64,000 bases of DNA from Flavobacterium cheongpyeongense (lineage in GTDB: Bacteria; Bacteroidota; Bacteroidia; Flavobacteriales; Flavobacteriaceae), in assembly GCF_003202435.1 (NCBI RefSeq), contig NZ_QJHK01000013.1, forward strand, positions 88,129 to 152,128, given 5' to 3'. A program made the position numbers and the translations under genes. Within the stretch, counting starts at the first letter, position 1; each line of letters opens with the position of its first letter. Shown piece after piece: positions 48,848-58,489 of the stretch. Below the pieces are notes generated by a model, which had not been told where the DNA came from, ran no database searches, and saw only the letters and a list, made by a program, of their open reading frames with translations.

Positions 48848-50005
48848 ATGAAAAAAGTTTGTTTATATTTTGCTTTATTAATCTCTGTTGTTGCTTTTGC
48901 ACAAAAGACATTCGACAATATTAAATCGGAAAAACTTGGTACCGATAGAAGAATAACGATTGGTCTTCCTGCTTCTTATGAAACCAATCCGTCTAAAAAA
49001 TATCCCGTTTTATATCTATTGGATGGTGATTATTTATTTGATGCTTTTTCAGGTGCAATAAATTATGGTGTTTATTGGGATGATTTACCTGAAATGATTA
49101 TAATAGGAATCCATCAGAATCATGATGGAGAACGCTATGATGATTCTATGATTGACCAAAATGTAGGAGTACCATTTGAAAAAGGGGAAGAATTTTTTGA
49201 GTTTATCGGAGGAGAATTACTTCCATATATTGAAAAAAAATACCGAACCACACCCTTTAAAATTATTGCAGGACATGATATAACGGCAAGTTTTGCGAAC
49301 TTTTTTTTATATAAAGACAGGCCGCTTTTTAACGGATATATTTGTTTAAGCCCTGAGCTTGCACCAAAAATGGAGATTCGTATAGCTGAGAAATTCGCTC
49401 AGGTAAAAGAACCTTTTTTTTATTATTTGTCAGCAGGTGAAGGAGATATAAAAAAGATTAAAGAACCAATTGAAAAATTAGACAGCAATATTAAAATTGC
49501 CAATAATCCGTTGGTAAACTACAAATATGATGTGTTTAAAAATGCAACCCATTATACAGAAGTTTTGTATTCGATTCCAAATGCCTTATATCATATTTTT
49601 GAAGTTTATAAGCCTATTAATTCTGCTGAATTTAAAGACAAAATCGCTGTGCTGAAATCGGGATATGCAGATTATCTTGATAATAAATACAACATCATGT
49701 CAGAAGTTTTAGGAGTTGATATTCCGGTTAGGATGAATGACTTTAAAGTTATTGAGGATGTTATCCTTAAAAATAATGCTTACGACGAATTAGCAAAATT
49801 AGCAGAAATTGCAAATGTTGATTATCCATTGGCAATGTTGGGTGAATATGAGTTAGGTCTGATGCATGAAAAAATGGGAGAACCAAAAAGAGCCTCAAAA
49901 AGATATCAGAATGCTTCACAAATGCAGCCAATTGGTGAGTTGACAAAAGATTTGATGTACGAGAAAATTGATGAAATGAATACGCTTGCAAAAAAAACAA
50001 AATAA
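48848..50005 (+). CDS. Esterase-like alpha/beta hydrolase with an altered nucleophile, plus C-terminal extension
   Basis: A 385-residue exported protein: signal peptide (MKKVCLYFALLISVVAFAQ), then an esterase-D-type alpha/beta hydrolase domain (about residues 25-265) with RRITIGLPASY, YPVLYLLDGDYLFDAF and the nucleophile-elbow region IIAGHDITASFANFF, then a helical extension with a TPR-like motif near LGLMHEKMGEPKRASKRYQN. Enzymes of this family have GHSMGG at the elbow; here the Ser is Asp (GHD, codon GAT at about 49275). It may thus be non-catalytic or use another residue. It ends one base into radA. Confidence 0.85.
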   Translation: MKKVCLYFALLISVVAFAQKTFDNIKSEKLGTDRRITIGLPASYETNPSKKYPVLYLLDGDYLFDAFSGAINYGVYWDDLPEMIIIGIHQNHDGERYDDSMIDQNVGVPFEKGEEFFEFIGGELLPYIEKKYRTTPFKIIAGHDITASFANFFLYKDRPLFNGYICLSPELAPKMEIRIAEKFAQVKEPFFYYLSAGEGDIKKIKEPIEKLDSNIKIANNPLVNYKYDVFKNATHYTEVLYSIPNALYHIFEVYKPINSAEFKDKIAVLKSGYADYLDNKYNIMSEVLGVDIPVRMNDFKVIEDVILKNNAYDELAKLAEIANVDYPLAMLGEYELGLMHEKMGEPKRASKRYQNASQMQPIGELTKDLMYEKIDEMNTLAKKTK

Positions 50006-51366
50006 TGTCTAAAGTAAAAACTTCCTTCTTTTGTCAAAATTGCGGAACACAATATTCCAAATGGCAGGGGCAGTGCAATGCCTGCAAAGAATGGAATACT
50101 ATTGCTGAGGAAATTATTCAGAAGCAGGAAAAAGTCGCCTGGAAAAGTGAACCCTCTTCGGCAGGAAAAGCACCAAGACCATTAAAAATTACTGAAATTG
50201 ATTCGGCTCAGGAAATCCGGATGGATACTACTGACAGCGAATTGAACCGTGTTCTTGGTGGAGGAATTGTTCCCGGATCTTTAACGCTTTTGGGTGGGGA
50301 GCCCGGAATTGGTAAAAGTACCCTTTTGCTCCAGATTTCATTAAAATTACCTTATAAAACTTTGTATGTCTCCGGTGAAGAAAGTCAGAAGCAGATAAAA
50401 ATGCGTGCCGAAAGAATTACGCCAAGCAGTGAAAATTGTTATATTCTGACGGAAACCAAAACGCAAAATATATTCAAACAGATTGAAGCTATTCAGCCTG
50501 AGATTGTTATTATCGATTCGATTCAGACCCTTCATACCGATTATATTGAATCGACAGCCGGAAGTATATCTCAAATCAGGGAAACTACTGCCGAATTAAT
50601 CAAATTTGCAAAAGAAACCAATATTCCGGTTATTTTGATCGGGCATATTACCAAAGACGGAAATATCGCCGGACCAAAAATTCTGGAACATATGGTGGAT
50701 ACCGTTTTACAATTTGAAGGCGATCGAAATCATGTTTACCGAATTTTACGTTCTTTAAAAAATCGTTTTGGTTCAACTGCAGAACTTGGAATTTACGAAA
50801 TGTTAGGAAGCGGTTTGAGGGAAGTAAGCAATCCGTCAGAAATCCTAATCTCGCATAAGGATGAAGAGATGTCCGGTACAGCTATTGCTACTACGATGGA
50901 AGGTATGCGACCACTGATGATTGAAATACAATCGCTGGTGAGTACAGCTGTTTACGGAACTCCGCAGCGAAGTACAACGGGTTATAATGCTAAAAGGCTA
51001 AATATGATTTTGGCTGTCCTTGAAAAAAGAGCCGGTTTTAGATTAGGTGCAAAAGATGTTTTCTTAAACGTGACTGGTGGAATTTCGGTAGATGACCCTG
51101 CGATTGATTTGGCTGTCGTGGCTGCCATTTTATCATCAAATGAAGATATTCCGGTAACAAAAGGTTTCTGTTTTGCCGGTGAAGTTGGTCTTTCTGGTGA
51201 AATTCGTCCAGTAAATCGTGTCGATCAAAGAATTCAAGAAGCTGAAAAATTAGGCTTCAACACAATCTTCGTATCGAAATACAATAAAATTGCCTTAAAA
51301 AATACTGGAATCAAAATTGAACTCGTAGCCAAAATTGAAGACGTGGCCAGTATTCTGTTTGGCTAA
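50005..51366 (+). CDS. radA: DNA repair protein RadA
   Basis: A 453-residue RecA-like ATPase that helps branch migration in recombination. Order: zinc finger CQNCGTQYSKWQGQCNAC (residues 10-27), RecA core with Walker A LGGEPGIGKSTLLLQ and Walker B IVIIDSIQT, the RadA-specific KNRFGSTAELGIYE, and a Lon-protease-like C-terminal domain from about residue 285. All motifs are intact. It overlaps the end of the esterase-like gene by one base and is followed closely by the GT51 gene. Confidence 0.97.
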   Translation: MSKVKTSFFCQNCGTQYSKWQGQCNACKEWNTIAEEIIQKQEKVAWKSEPSSAGKAPRPLKITEIDSAQEIRMDTTDSELNRVLGGGIVPGSLTLLGGEPGIGKSTLLLQISLKLPYKTLYVSGEESQKQIKMRAERITPSSENCYILTETKTQNIFKQIEAIQPEIVIIDSIQTLHTDYIESTAGSISQIRETTAELIKFAKETNIPVILIGHITKDGNIAGPKILEHMVDTVLQFEGDRNHVYRILRSLKNRFGSTAELGIYEMLGSGLREVSNPSEILISHKDEEMSGTAIATTMEGMRPLMIEIQSLVSTAVYGTPQRSTTGYNAKRLNMILAVLEKRAGFRLGAKDVFLNVTGGISVDDPAIDLAVVAAILSSNEDIPVTKGFCFAGEVGLSGEIRPVNRVDQRIQEAEKLGFNTIFVSKYNKIALKNTGIKIELVAKIEDVASILFG

Positions 51367-51385
51367 TTTTTTATAAAACTTGCTC

Positions 51386-53350
51386 ATGAAATTTCCGAAA
51401 CAAAAAATATTCAAAGCCTTAAGAATACTTACAGTACTAATTATACTGATTTGTATTGCGCTATACTCTTTTCGTAACTCACTTTTAAAACAAGCTATTG
51501 CTAAAGTCACTCATAAAATGGCGGTTGATTACAATAGTGATTTTTTAATAAAGGAAGCATCTTTTGATGGTTTGTCAGGAATTAAATTAACGGATATTAG
51601 TCTGGTACCTAAAAATGCCGACACTCTTTTTCACATTAAAAAAGTAGAAACTACTATCAGCCTGAGTAATTTGCTAATTGGTGATGTTCAGCTTGGAACT
51701 TTAAAAATTAATGACGGCTATATTCAACTGGTTAAAAAAGGAAAAATTAGAAATTTTGATGCTTTTTTAAAAAAGAATGATACTGAAGAAACATCAGATG
51801 AAAAACGTAAATATGCTGACGTTGCTTACGGTATTATTACAAAACTATTGAATCTGGTTCCGACCGATATGAAATTGGAAAACCTGAATTTTAAAATTGA
51901 TGATAATGGAAAAAAAGCCACTATTGCAATTAATAAATTGGTTTTAGAAAATAAACAGCTCATGACAAATCTGCATGTTAAAAGCAGGAATTTTGACCAG
52001 CGCTGGAATATCAAAGGATTTGCTGATCCCAGAAATAAAAAGGCTGATATTCGGTTTTTTAATCTGGATACCGGTGCCATCAGGGTTCCTTATCTAGATC
52101 AACGTTACAACTTAAAAGCAAGCTTTGATTCGATACGCTTAAATGTGGCAAACATTGACAAAGACGGTAGTGAATTGCATATTGACGGTTATACTTCTAT
52201 TGCCAATTTAAAAATTAACCATCCCAAAATTGCCAGTAAAGATGTTGTAATTAAAAATGCCCGTTTTGATTATCGATTTCTATTAGGTTCTGATTTTATT
52301 TCTATTGACAGCACTTCAACCATGCAGCTGAATAAAATAAAAGTAAAACCTTATGTTTCTTATAATACTGAATCAGATACCGTTTATACTTTGAAAGTTG
52401 ATATTCCAAAAATGACGGCGCAGGATTTTATCGTTTCATTGCCTGATGGATTGTTTACCCATTTTCAGGGAATGGAAGCGACCGGAAAATTTGATTATAA
52501 ACTGGATTTTAAATTCAATAAAAACAAACCTCATACTTTAGTTTTTGACAGTAAACTCAATAAGGAGAACCTGAGAATTACCAAATACGGAGAAGCAAAT
52601 CTTACAAAGTTAAACGGAGAATTTGTATATCGTGCCATTATTCAGAATGTGTTGCAACGCCCTGTTTTTGTTGGAAGTGCAAATCCGAATTATACACCTC
52701 TGGATCAGATTTCGCCTTATTTGCAAAAGTGTGTATTGACTACTGAAGATCCGTCATTTTTTTCGCATCGCGGCTTTATCAATGAAGCATTTAAACAGTC
52801 AATTCTAAAAAACATACGTACCAAAAAATTCTCTCGTGGTGCCAGTACCATTAGCATGCAATTGATTAAAAATGTTTTCCTGACACGTGAGAAGACGCTT
52901 TCGCGAAAGCTGGAAGAAATTTTGTTGGTTTATATTCTTGAAAATAACCGCATTGTAAGCAAGGAAAGAATGCTGGAAGTATATTTCAACATTATCGAAT
53001 GGGGACCAAATGTATACGGAATCGGAGAAGCAAGTCAATTCTATTTCCAGAAAAGTCCCGCAGATCTTAGCGTAGATGAATGTTTGTACTTGGCCACTAT
53101 TATTCCGAAGCCCCGAAAATTCATGTATCAGTTTAATGATGAAGGAAACTTAAAAGATTATGCATTGCAGAATCAAAAATTCTTAAAGAACTTAATGTTT
53201 CGCCGCGGCCTTTTAATTCCGGAAGATACACTGGGGCAATTGCCGGTTTATATTTCCGGAAATGCACGTTCTTTAATCAAGATTAAAGTCCCGGATTCGA
53301 CTGTAGTTCCGGTTGATTCTTTGTCATTGGGGGATGAGTTTGATTTGTAG
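51386..53350 (+). CDS. GT51 peptidoglycan glycosyltransferase with N-terminal AsmA-like region
   Basis: A 654-residue membrane protein. One membrane helix (about residues 10-30) is followed by a long beta-rich periplasmic part (about 35-400) with AsmA-like look, for example LLIGDVQLGTLKINDGYIQL. Residues about 435-600 are a GT51 glycosyltransferase: TTEDPSFFSHRGF with the catalytic Glu, and SRGASTISMQLIKN, then LEEILLVYILE and the FQKSPADLSVDECLYLATI block. No transpeptidase domain follows, unlike class A PBPs. It probably polymerises glycan strands at the inner membrane. The ATG at 51386 is preferred to a TTG at 51380. Confidence 0.88.
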   Translation: MKFPKQKIFKALRILTVLIILICIALYSFRNSLLKQAIAKVTHKMAVDYNSDFLIKEASFDGLSGIKLTDISLVPKNADTLFHIKKVETTISLSNLLIGDVQLGTLKINDGYIQLVKKGKIRNFDAFLKKNDTEETSDEKRKYADVAYGIITKLLNLVPTDMKLENLNFKIDDNGKKATIAINKLVLENKQLMTNLHVKSRNFDQRWNIKGFADPRNKKADIRFFNLDTGAIRVPYLDQRYNLKASFDSIRLNVANIDKDGSELHIDGYTSIANLKINHPKIASKDVVIKNARFDYRFLLGSDFISIDSTSTMQLNKIKVKPYVSYNTESDTVYTLKVDIPKMTAQDFIVSLPDGLFTHFQGMEATGKFDYKLDFKFNKNKPHTLVFDSKLNKENLRITKYGEANLTKLNGEFVYRAIIQNVLQRPVFVGSANPNYTPLDQISPYLQKCVLTTEDPSFFSHRGFINEAFKQSILKNIRTKKFSRGASTISMQLIKNVFLTREKTLSRKLEEILLVYILENNRIVSKERMLEVYFNIIEWGPNVYGIGEASQFYFQKSPADLSVDECLYLATIIPKPRKFMYQFNDEGNLKDYALQNQKFLKNLMFRRGLLIPEDTLGQLPVYISGNARSLIKIKVPDSTVVPVDSLSLGDEFDL

Positions 53351-53353
53351 AAC

Positions 53354-53773
53354 ATGAGAAAACGTAACTATCTATCTAAAAGAATTGGAGCAGCTCTGAT
53401 CGATTTACTTTTGTTTGCATTAATATTTAAGGCTGTGGAACCATTTTTATTTTATGACCACAGTCGTGATCCAAGAAATACTGATAATAACGGTTACTTT
53501 TTTTTAGTATTTTATTTGGTATATCTTTCTCAGGACATTTTTATGAATAAAACTATTGGAAAACATATATTCAAATTAGAAATGACGTTTGATAACGTGC
53601 AAGAACCTAATGGTTATAAAAAATATTTTAGAATAATAATAAGACGGATTTTTGATTTATTTGAATTAGTCTGTCCTTTTATTTTTTTACTCTCCATTAT
53701 TTTAACAAAGAATAACCAAAAACTAGGAGATATAATTTCAAAAATAATTATCAAACCAAAAACAATAGAATAA
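53354..53773 (+). CDS. RDD-family membrane protein
   Basis: A 139-residue inner-membrane protein of the RDD family with three to four hydrophobic segments. The signature is the N-terminal RIGAALIDLLLFALIF (the Arg-Asp pair of RDD) and NKTIGKHIFKLEM between membrane helices; the typical C-terminal NQKLGDIISKIII is also present. Transport of solutes or cations has been suggested for the family; here the function is unknown. It begins 3 bases after the GT51 gene and is probably in the same operon. Confidence 0.85.
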   Translation: MRKRNYLSKRIGAALIDLLLFALIFKAVEPFLFYDHSRDPRNTDNNGYFFLVFYLVYLSQDIFMNKTIGKHIFKLEMTFDNVQEPNGYKKYFRIIIRRIFDLFELVCPFIFLLSIILTKNNQKLGDIISKIIIKPKTIE

Positions 53774-53816
53774 TGATATACTGCTTATTTAGCGTAATTT
53801 CAAGGCAAATCCAATT

Positions 53817-54566
53817 CTATTTAAAATTTTTCAAAAATTCTTCTTTATAAGTCGGAGAAACTTCAATTTCAGAACCATCGTTAAGGGTAATAATTCCACC
53901 TTTATTATACGATTTCACACAATTCATATTGATGATATGCGATTTGTGAACGCGAATAAAAGGCAAAGGCAAAATTTCTGAAAAGTGTTTTAAAAATCGG
54001 CAGACCATTTTTTTGTTCCCATTATTCAAATACAAATCGGTGAAATTTCCGTTTCCGCGGAGGCGAACGATTTCTTCCATTTTAACAACTTCGAATCCTT
54101 CTAATGTTGGCAGAATGACCTGTTGTTTTTCGGGTTTGGATTCATGAAAATTGGCAACAATAATTTTATTTCTGTTGAAGATTTCATGATTCATAATTTG
54201 ATGATGCACCTTATTTACAGCCACAATTAATTCTTCAATAGAAATGGGTTTCAGTAAATAATAAGCAGCACTTTGGTTTAGGGCTTTTAAGGAATATTCA
54301 GAAAAAGCGGTTACAAATATGGTTTCGAATTGTAAATCTTTACAAGCTTCCAAAACATCAAAAGCATTTCCAAAAGGCATTTCGACATCCAGAAAAACCA
54401 ATTGTGGCTTTATCTCATGCAAAAGCGGAACAGCTTCATTAATATTCTGCGCTTCTCCCACAACTTCAACCTGAGGGCAATACTTGCTTAGATAATTTTT
54501 GAGTACTTCGCGTGCTGCGAGTTCGTCTTCTACAATTACACTTTTTATTTTTTGAAAAGTCATCAT
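53817..54566 (-). CDS. LytTR-type response regulator
   Basis: A 249-residue two-component regulator. The receiver domain (about residues 8-125) has the acidic pair in VIVEDE, the phospho-acceptor D60 in LVFLDVEMPFG, and Lys in YYLLKPIS. The LytTR DNA-binding domain (about 150-247) has GNGNFTDLYLNNGNKK and FIRVHKSHIINMNCV, with the closing GSEIEVSPTYKEEF. It overlaps the kinase gene upstream by four bases, so kinase and regulator form a pair. The targets are unknown. Confidence 0.94.
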   Translation of the reverse strand: MMTFQKIKSVIVEDELAAREVLKNYLSKYCPQVEVVGEAQNINEAVPLLHEIKPQLVFLDVEMPFGNAFDVLEACKDLQFETIFVTAFSEYSLKALNQSAAYYLLKPISIEELIVAVNKVHHQIMNHEIFNRNKIIVANFHESKPEKQQVILPTLEGFEVVKMEEIVRLRGNGNFTDLYLNNGNKKMVCRFLKHFSEILPLPFIRVHKSHIINMNCVKSYNKGGIITLNDGSEIEVSPTYKEEFLKNFK

Positions 54567-56383
54567 ATCTTATCAATTAACGGAAAAATAATTTCAACTA
54601 TGGTTCCGGATTCCGGCAATTCTTTCTCTCTTATGGTAAAACAAATGTTTTTTTTGTACAATTGATTCAGCAAACCGATTCGTTCTTTTGTATTATTCAG
54701 TCCTCTTGACTCGTGTGCTTTTTGGTTGCTTGTTTTGAGTTCCCGGCTTTGGGTTAAACCAATTCCATTGTCCTCAATAGCTACAATTACTTTTTCGTTA
54801 TTGTATTGAAATCGGAGATGTAAAAATCCTTTTTTATCAAGATAACGCAGGCCATGCCAAATTGCATTTTCTAAATGTGGCTGAATAATCATATTGGGTA
54901 CAAAAACAGTTTCAGTATCAAGATCTTTATCAACCGTAATTTCAAAATCAAATTTATCCTGAAAACGCAAATGTTCCAGATCCAGATATTTTTGTAATTG
55001 GGCTACTTCTTTATCCAGAATGATGAAATCCTTATTAGAATTTTCCATCATATCCCGCATCAAAGTAGAATACGAAGTGAGGTATTTATTGGCTTCGAGT
55101 TCCTTGTTTTCAGATATGAACTGATTGACACTGTTGAGACTATTAAAAATAAAGTGCGGATTCATTTCACGGCGTAAGGACTGCAAAGCGATTTCCTTGT
55201 TCTTTGTTTTGATGGAATAAAGTGATTTTACAATAAAAAGGAACAAAAGCAAAAGCAATAAGATCGATCCTAAAAGAAAATAATTAAAGGTGTTTTTCTT
55301 TGTGATTAATTCATCTTTAAGTGATTTTTCTTTTTCTAATTGCCTAATTTTACCTTCTGTAACCTGGAATTTTTTAGTGTTGATTAAGGTCGTGTCTGAT
55401 TGGATTAACTGATCGAAATTTTTAAGAAACCCTTCATAAAGCGCCATGCTTTCTTTTTCATTTCCTTCAGCTTTGTAATATTTTACCAGTTCAGATAATG
55501 TTTTTTTTGCTTCCGCTGAATTTCCTTTATTGTAGGCGAGATCATAAGCTTCTTTTAAAGATAAAAGTGCTTTTTTGGGTTCTTCTTTCTTAAAATAAAG
55601 CGAAGCCAATGACTGTAATTGCTTTATTTGGGTATTAAAATCCTGTCTGGTTACCGCTTCTGTCAGAAGTTTTTCATTGATATCAATTGCTTTCTCGAAC
55701 TGATTATCTGATGCATACACATTTGCTATTTCATTTTTTAGATTGATAACGGCTTCGGGTTTGTCTTTTGCATAAGCAATTGCTTTTTTATAACTTTCTA
55801 TTGCAACTTTTTTATCTTTTAATTCTAATGAATTTTGGGCTTTCTGAACATAAGCTTCTGTAACTTCATTACCTTTCTTTTCCTTTTTAAGCAATTCAAT
55901 ATTAGAGTCTACATAATTAGTCTGCCCCGCAGGATTGGCGTTGTTACGTAACCGATTTGCATCGTTTAAATTGATCTTTTCTTCAGAGACGTCTTTTGCC
56001 AATGAACCTGCGACTTCATAGTTTTTAATAGCTGAGTCAAAATTTTTCTGATTCTCCTGTACTTTGGCAAGGCTTCGTGTCACACGTGTTTTATCTTCGG
56101 TGAGTTTAAGCTTTGTATAGCTTATCAATGCTTTCTTATAGTATTCCTCGGCCTTGGCATTATTGCCTTTATCCTGAAATTCATTGGCCAGAGTTTCATA
56201 GTTTTTGGCAATTTGTCCTTCATCGTTTACATCCAGGGACTTTTCCAAATTTTTTACCGCTTTGCTCATTTTTGAGACCCGGACCGCTTTCTTTTTAGAA
56301 ATAGAATCTTGTGCCGCTATTCTAACAGAAAATAACAGAAATAAAAATATAGAAAAGATACCTACTAATGATAAACGTTTCAT
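54563..56383 (-). CDS. LytS-like sensor histidine kinase with TPR sensor region
   Basis: A 606-residue membrane kinase. Signal or first helix at residues 5-25, then a periplasmic TPR region (about 35-340, for example YYKKALISYTKLKLTED), a membrane helix near residues 365-388 (FLLGSILLLLLLFLFIV), and the His_kinase domain of the LytS/YehU class with the phospho-acceptor His in LRREMNPHFIFNSLNSVNQF. The ATPase part has the N box PNMIIQPHLENAIWHGLRY and EDNGIGL. All catalytic motifs are present. It partners the LytTR regulator that overlaps its 3' end. Confidence 0.93.
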   Translation of the reverse strand: MKRLSLVGIFSIFLFLLFSVRIAAQDSISKKKAVRVSKMSKAVKNLEKSLDVNDEGQIAKNYETLANEFQDKGNNAKAEEYYKKALISYTKLKLTEDKTRVTRSLAKVQENQKNFDSAIKNYEVAGSLAKDVSEEKINLNDANRLRNNANPAGQTNYVDSNIELLKKEKKGNEVTEAYVQKAQNSLELKDKKVAIESYKKAIAYAKDKPEAVINLKNEIANVYASDNQFEKAIDINEKLLTEAVTRQDFNTQIKQLQSLASLYFKKEEPKKALLSLKEAYDLAYNKGNSAEAKKTLSELVKYYKAEGNEKESMALYEGFLKNFDQLIQSDTTLINTKKFQVTEGKIRQLEKEKSLKDELITKKNTFNYFLLGSILLLLLLFLFIVKSLYSIKTKNKEIALQSLRREMNPHFIFNSLNSVNQFISENKELEANKYLTSYSTLMRDMMENSNKDFIILDKEVAQLQKYLDLEHLRFQDKFDFEITVDKDLDTETVFVPNMIIQPHLENAIWHGLRYLDKKGFLHLRFQYNNEKVIVAIEDNGIGLTQSRELKTSNQKAHESRGLNNTKERIGLLNQLYKKNICFTIREKELPESGTIVEIIFPLIDKI

Positions 56384-56569
56384 GGTACTACAAGTTTTGC
56401 TGTGCTATGTAAAGTGTTTTTTTAATCTGTATGAGGCTGATATGCTTTGCAACTAAAAACCTTCCGATAATAATGTAAAGTAAAGTATTTTATGTTCCGT
56501 TTACAACTTGTTTCACCAAGTCAGAATACTGTTTTACCATTTGTCTAAAAAATGTGTTTTTTATGTTTA

Positions 56570-56577
56570 TAAGTTTG
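56570..56577 (+). promoter_or_regulatory. -7 box upstream of the vWA lipoprotein gene
   Basis: TAAGTTTG, exact TAnnTTTG, 31 bases before the ATG at 56609. Confidence 0.55.
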
Positions 56578-56608
56578 ATCTGTAATCATCCAATTAAAAC
56601 TTATAATT

Positions 56609-57769
56609 ATGAAATCAAATTTATTTATCACAGCACTTTTGGCAATTCTAATCAGCTTTGTAAGTTGTAATTCATCAAACGCAAATCCAAAAAAGAATGA
56701 CCGAATTAAAAAACCGGCTGCAACAGAAAACGCAAAAATACAAGTTGCCCTTTTATTGGATACTTCCAGCAGTATGGACGGATTAATCGATCAGGCCAAA
56801 TCGAGGCTTTGGAATATTGTCAATACTTTGACGACATTGAAATACGATGGAAAAACACCTGATATTGAAATTGCTTTGTATGAATATGGTAATGATGGTT
56901 TATCGCAGCAATCTAATTATATCCGACAAATTACGCCACTTTCGACTGATTTGGATCTGATATCCGAAAAATTATTTGCTTTAAGAACCAATGGGGGAAG
57001 TGAATATTGCGGAGCCGTAATTCAGGATGCTACGAAACAATTAAAATGGGCGTATAAAGACAGTAATATGAAGCTTATTTACATAGCCGGAAACGAAGAT
57101 TTTAATCAGGGCGGAATCAATTATAAAGAAGCGATCAGTGATGCTTTAAAGCATGATATTTATGTAAATACCATTTTTTGTGGTGACAAAACCGAAGGAA
57201 TTAATACACACTGGAAAGACGGGGCTGATCATGGAAAAGGAAAATATTTTAATATTGATTCGAACGCATCCGTAAGATACATCGCTACTCCGTATGATGA
57301 TGAAATTTCAAAATGTGATGAAAGAATCAACAAAACTTACATTAACTATGGCTCAAAAGGACATGAGAAGAAAATGAACCAAAATATTCAGGATCAGAAT
57401 GCAAAAAAAGTTTCGGCAGCTAATTATACAGAACGCGCTGTGAGCAAATCAAAAGCGGTTTATAAAAACGAAAGTTGGGATCTGGTAGATAAAGTAAAAG
57501 ATGATGCAGGGGCTATTTCTAAAATGAGGAAAGAAGAACTGCCTGCAGAATTACAAAACAAATCGGCAGAAGAATTAAAAACTTTCGTGGCTCAAAAATC
57601 AAAGGAAAGAGAAACCATCCAAAAAGAAATTGCGGTATTGGCTAAAAAACGTCAGGAGTATATCGAGGCTGAGTCTAAGAAAAGTAAAAAACAGGATGAT
57701 CTGGGCAATGCCATCAATACATCGATACTTGGTTTTGCAAAGGTGAAAGGCTATGTGGTTGAAAAATAA
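56609..57769 (+). CDS. von Willebrand factor A-domain lipoprotein
   Basis: A 386-residue lipoprotein (lipobox FVSC near residue 20, then NSSNANPKK). Residues about 45-230 form a vWA domain with a complete MIDAS start, LLLDTSSSMDG (DxSxS), the Thr of LRTNGGSEYCG, and a later Asp. The C-terminal 120 residues are helical and highly charged (Lys/Glu coiled coil, for example KSKERETIQKEIAVLAKKRQE). Such proteins bind protein ligands through Mg2+; the ligand is unknown. The next gene, 28 bases on, encodes an L,D-transpeptidase-like lipoprotein, and the two are probably co-transcribed. Confidence 0.88.
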   Translation: MKSNLFITALLAILISFVSCNSSNANPKKNDRIKKPAATENAKIQVALLLDTSSSMDGLIDQAKSRLWNIVNTLTTLKYDGKTPDIEIALYEYGNDGLSQQSNYIRQITPLSTDLDLISEKLFALRTNGGSEYCGAVIQDATKQLKWAYKDSNMKLIYIAGNEDFNQGGINYKEAISDALKHDIYVNTIFCGDKTEGINTHWKDGADHGKGKYFNIDSNASVRYIATPYDDEISKCDERINKTYINYGSKGHEKKMNQNIQDQNAKKVSAANYTERAVSKSKAVYKNESWDLVDKVKDDAGAISKMRKEELPAELQNKSAEELKTFVAQKSKERETIQKEIAVLAKKRQEYIEAESKKSKKQDDLGNAINTSILGFAKVKGYVVEK

Positions 57770-57797
57770 CAACTGTTCAAAAATCAATTGGTAAAAT

Positions 57798-58421
57798 ATG
57801 ACAAAAAATGTTTTCATCTTGCTTTTGATTGGAATTTTTAGCGTGAGTTTTGCATGCAGAAATAACAACGCAAAGTCTTTAAAAACTATAAAGTCAAAAC
57901 CGGTTTATTCTTATGAAGAAAAGTTAAAAAGGGAGATAACTGAGATTCGGAGATTTTTTGGGGAATCTTCTAAATATAATTCAGATGTAGCTTTCTTTTT
58001 AGATATGAAGATAGAATCAGGAAAAAACCGGTTTTTTATTTACGATTTAAAATCAAACAGAATAACCGGAAAAGGTTTGGTGGCTCATGGCTCCGGGTCA
58101 GAAACAGGAATTCCGGGAAAACTAGCTTTTAGTAATGTAAAGAATTCTAACTCCAGTTCTTTAGGAAAATATGCAATTGGAGGTTCATACTCAGGAAGAT
58201 TTGGAAAAGCTTATAAATTGTACGGTTTGGATGTAACAAACAGTAATGCTTTTGACCGAAACATAGTGCTGCACCAATATGTTGCTGTTCCCTTTGAAGA
58301 ACAACCATACCCTATATGTAACAGTCTGGGCTGCCCAATGGTAAATGAAAAGTTTTTTGGAGTTATTGAAAAACTCATTGATAACTCAAAAAAGAAAATC
58401 ATTCTGGTTATTTATTATTAA
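57798..58421 (+). CDS. L,D-transpeptidase-like lipoprotein (YkuD_2 type)
   Basis: A 207-residue lipoprotein with lipobox SFAC near residue 20. The catalytic region contains the family's nucleophile Cys in CNSLGCPMVN, preceded by NIVLHQY with the conserved His, and by GSGSETGIPGKL and KYAIGGSYSGRFGKAYKL. This is the L,D-transpeptidase catalytic family of the YkuD_2 kind, which forms peptidoglycan cross-links or attaches proteins. All key residues seem intact. It follows the vWA lipoprotein gene. Confidence 0.85.
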   Translation: MTKNVFILLLIGIFSVSFACRNNNAKSLKTIKSKPVYSYEEKLKREITEIRRFFGESSKYNSDVAFFLDMKIESGKNRFFIYDLKSNRITGKGLVAHGSGSETGIPGKLAFSNVKNSNSSSLGKYAIGGSYSGRFGKAYKLYGLDVTNSNAFDRNIVLHQYVAVPFEEQPYPICNSLGCPMVNEKFFGVIEKLIDNSKKKIILVIYY

Positions 58422-58436
58422 GCAGATTCTAAAAAT

Positions 58437-58470
58437 AAATCCCGATGACTGATGGCTATCGGGATTTTAT
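58437..58470. terminator. Terminator between the transpeptidase and aldo/keto reductase genes
   Basis: Stem ATCCCGAT/ATCGGGAT with an 11-base loop, followed by TTTTAT on the plus strand and preceded by an A-rich run for the minus strand. It serves converging genes. Confidence 0.85.
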
Positions 58471-58489
58471 GTTTTCTAAAAAATTTGAT

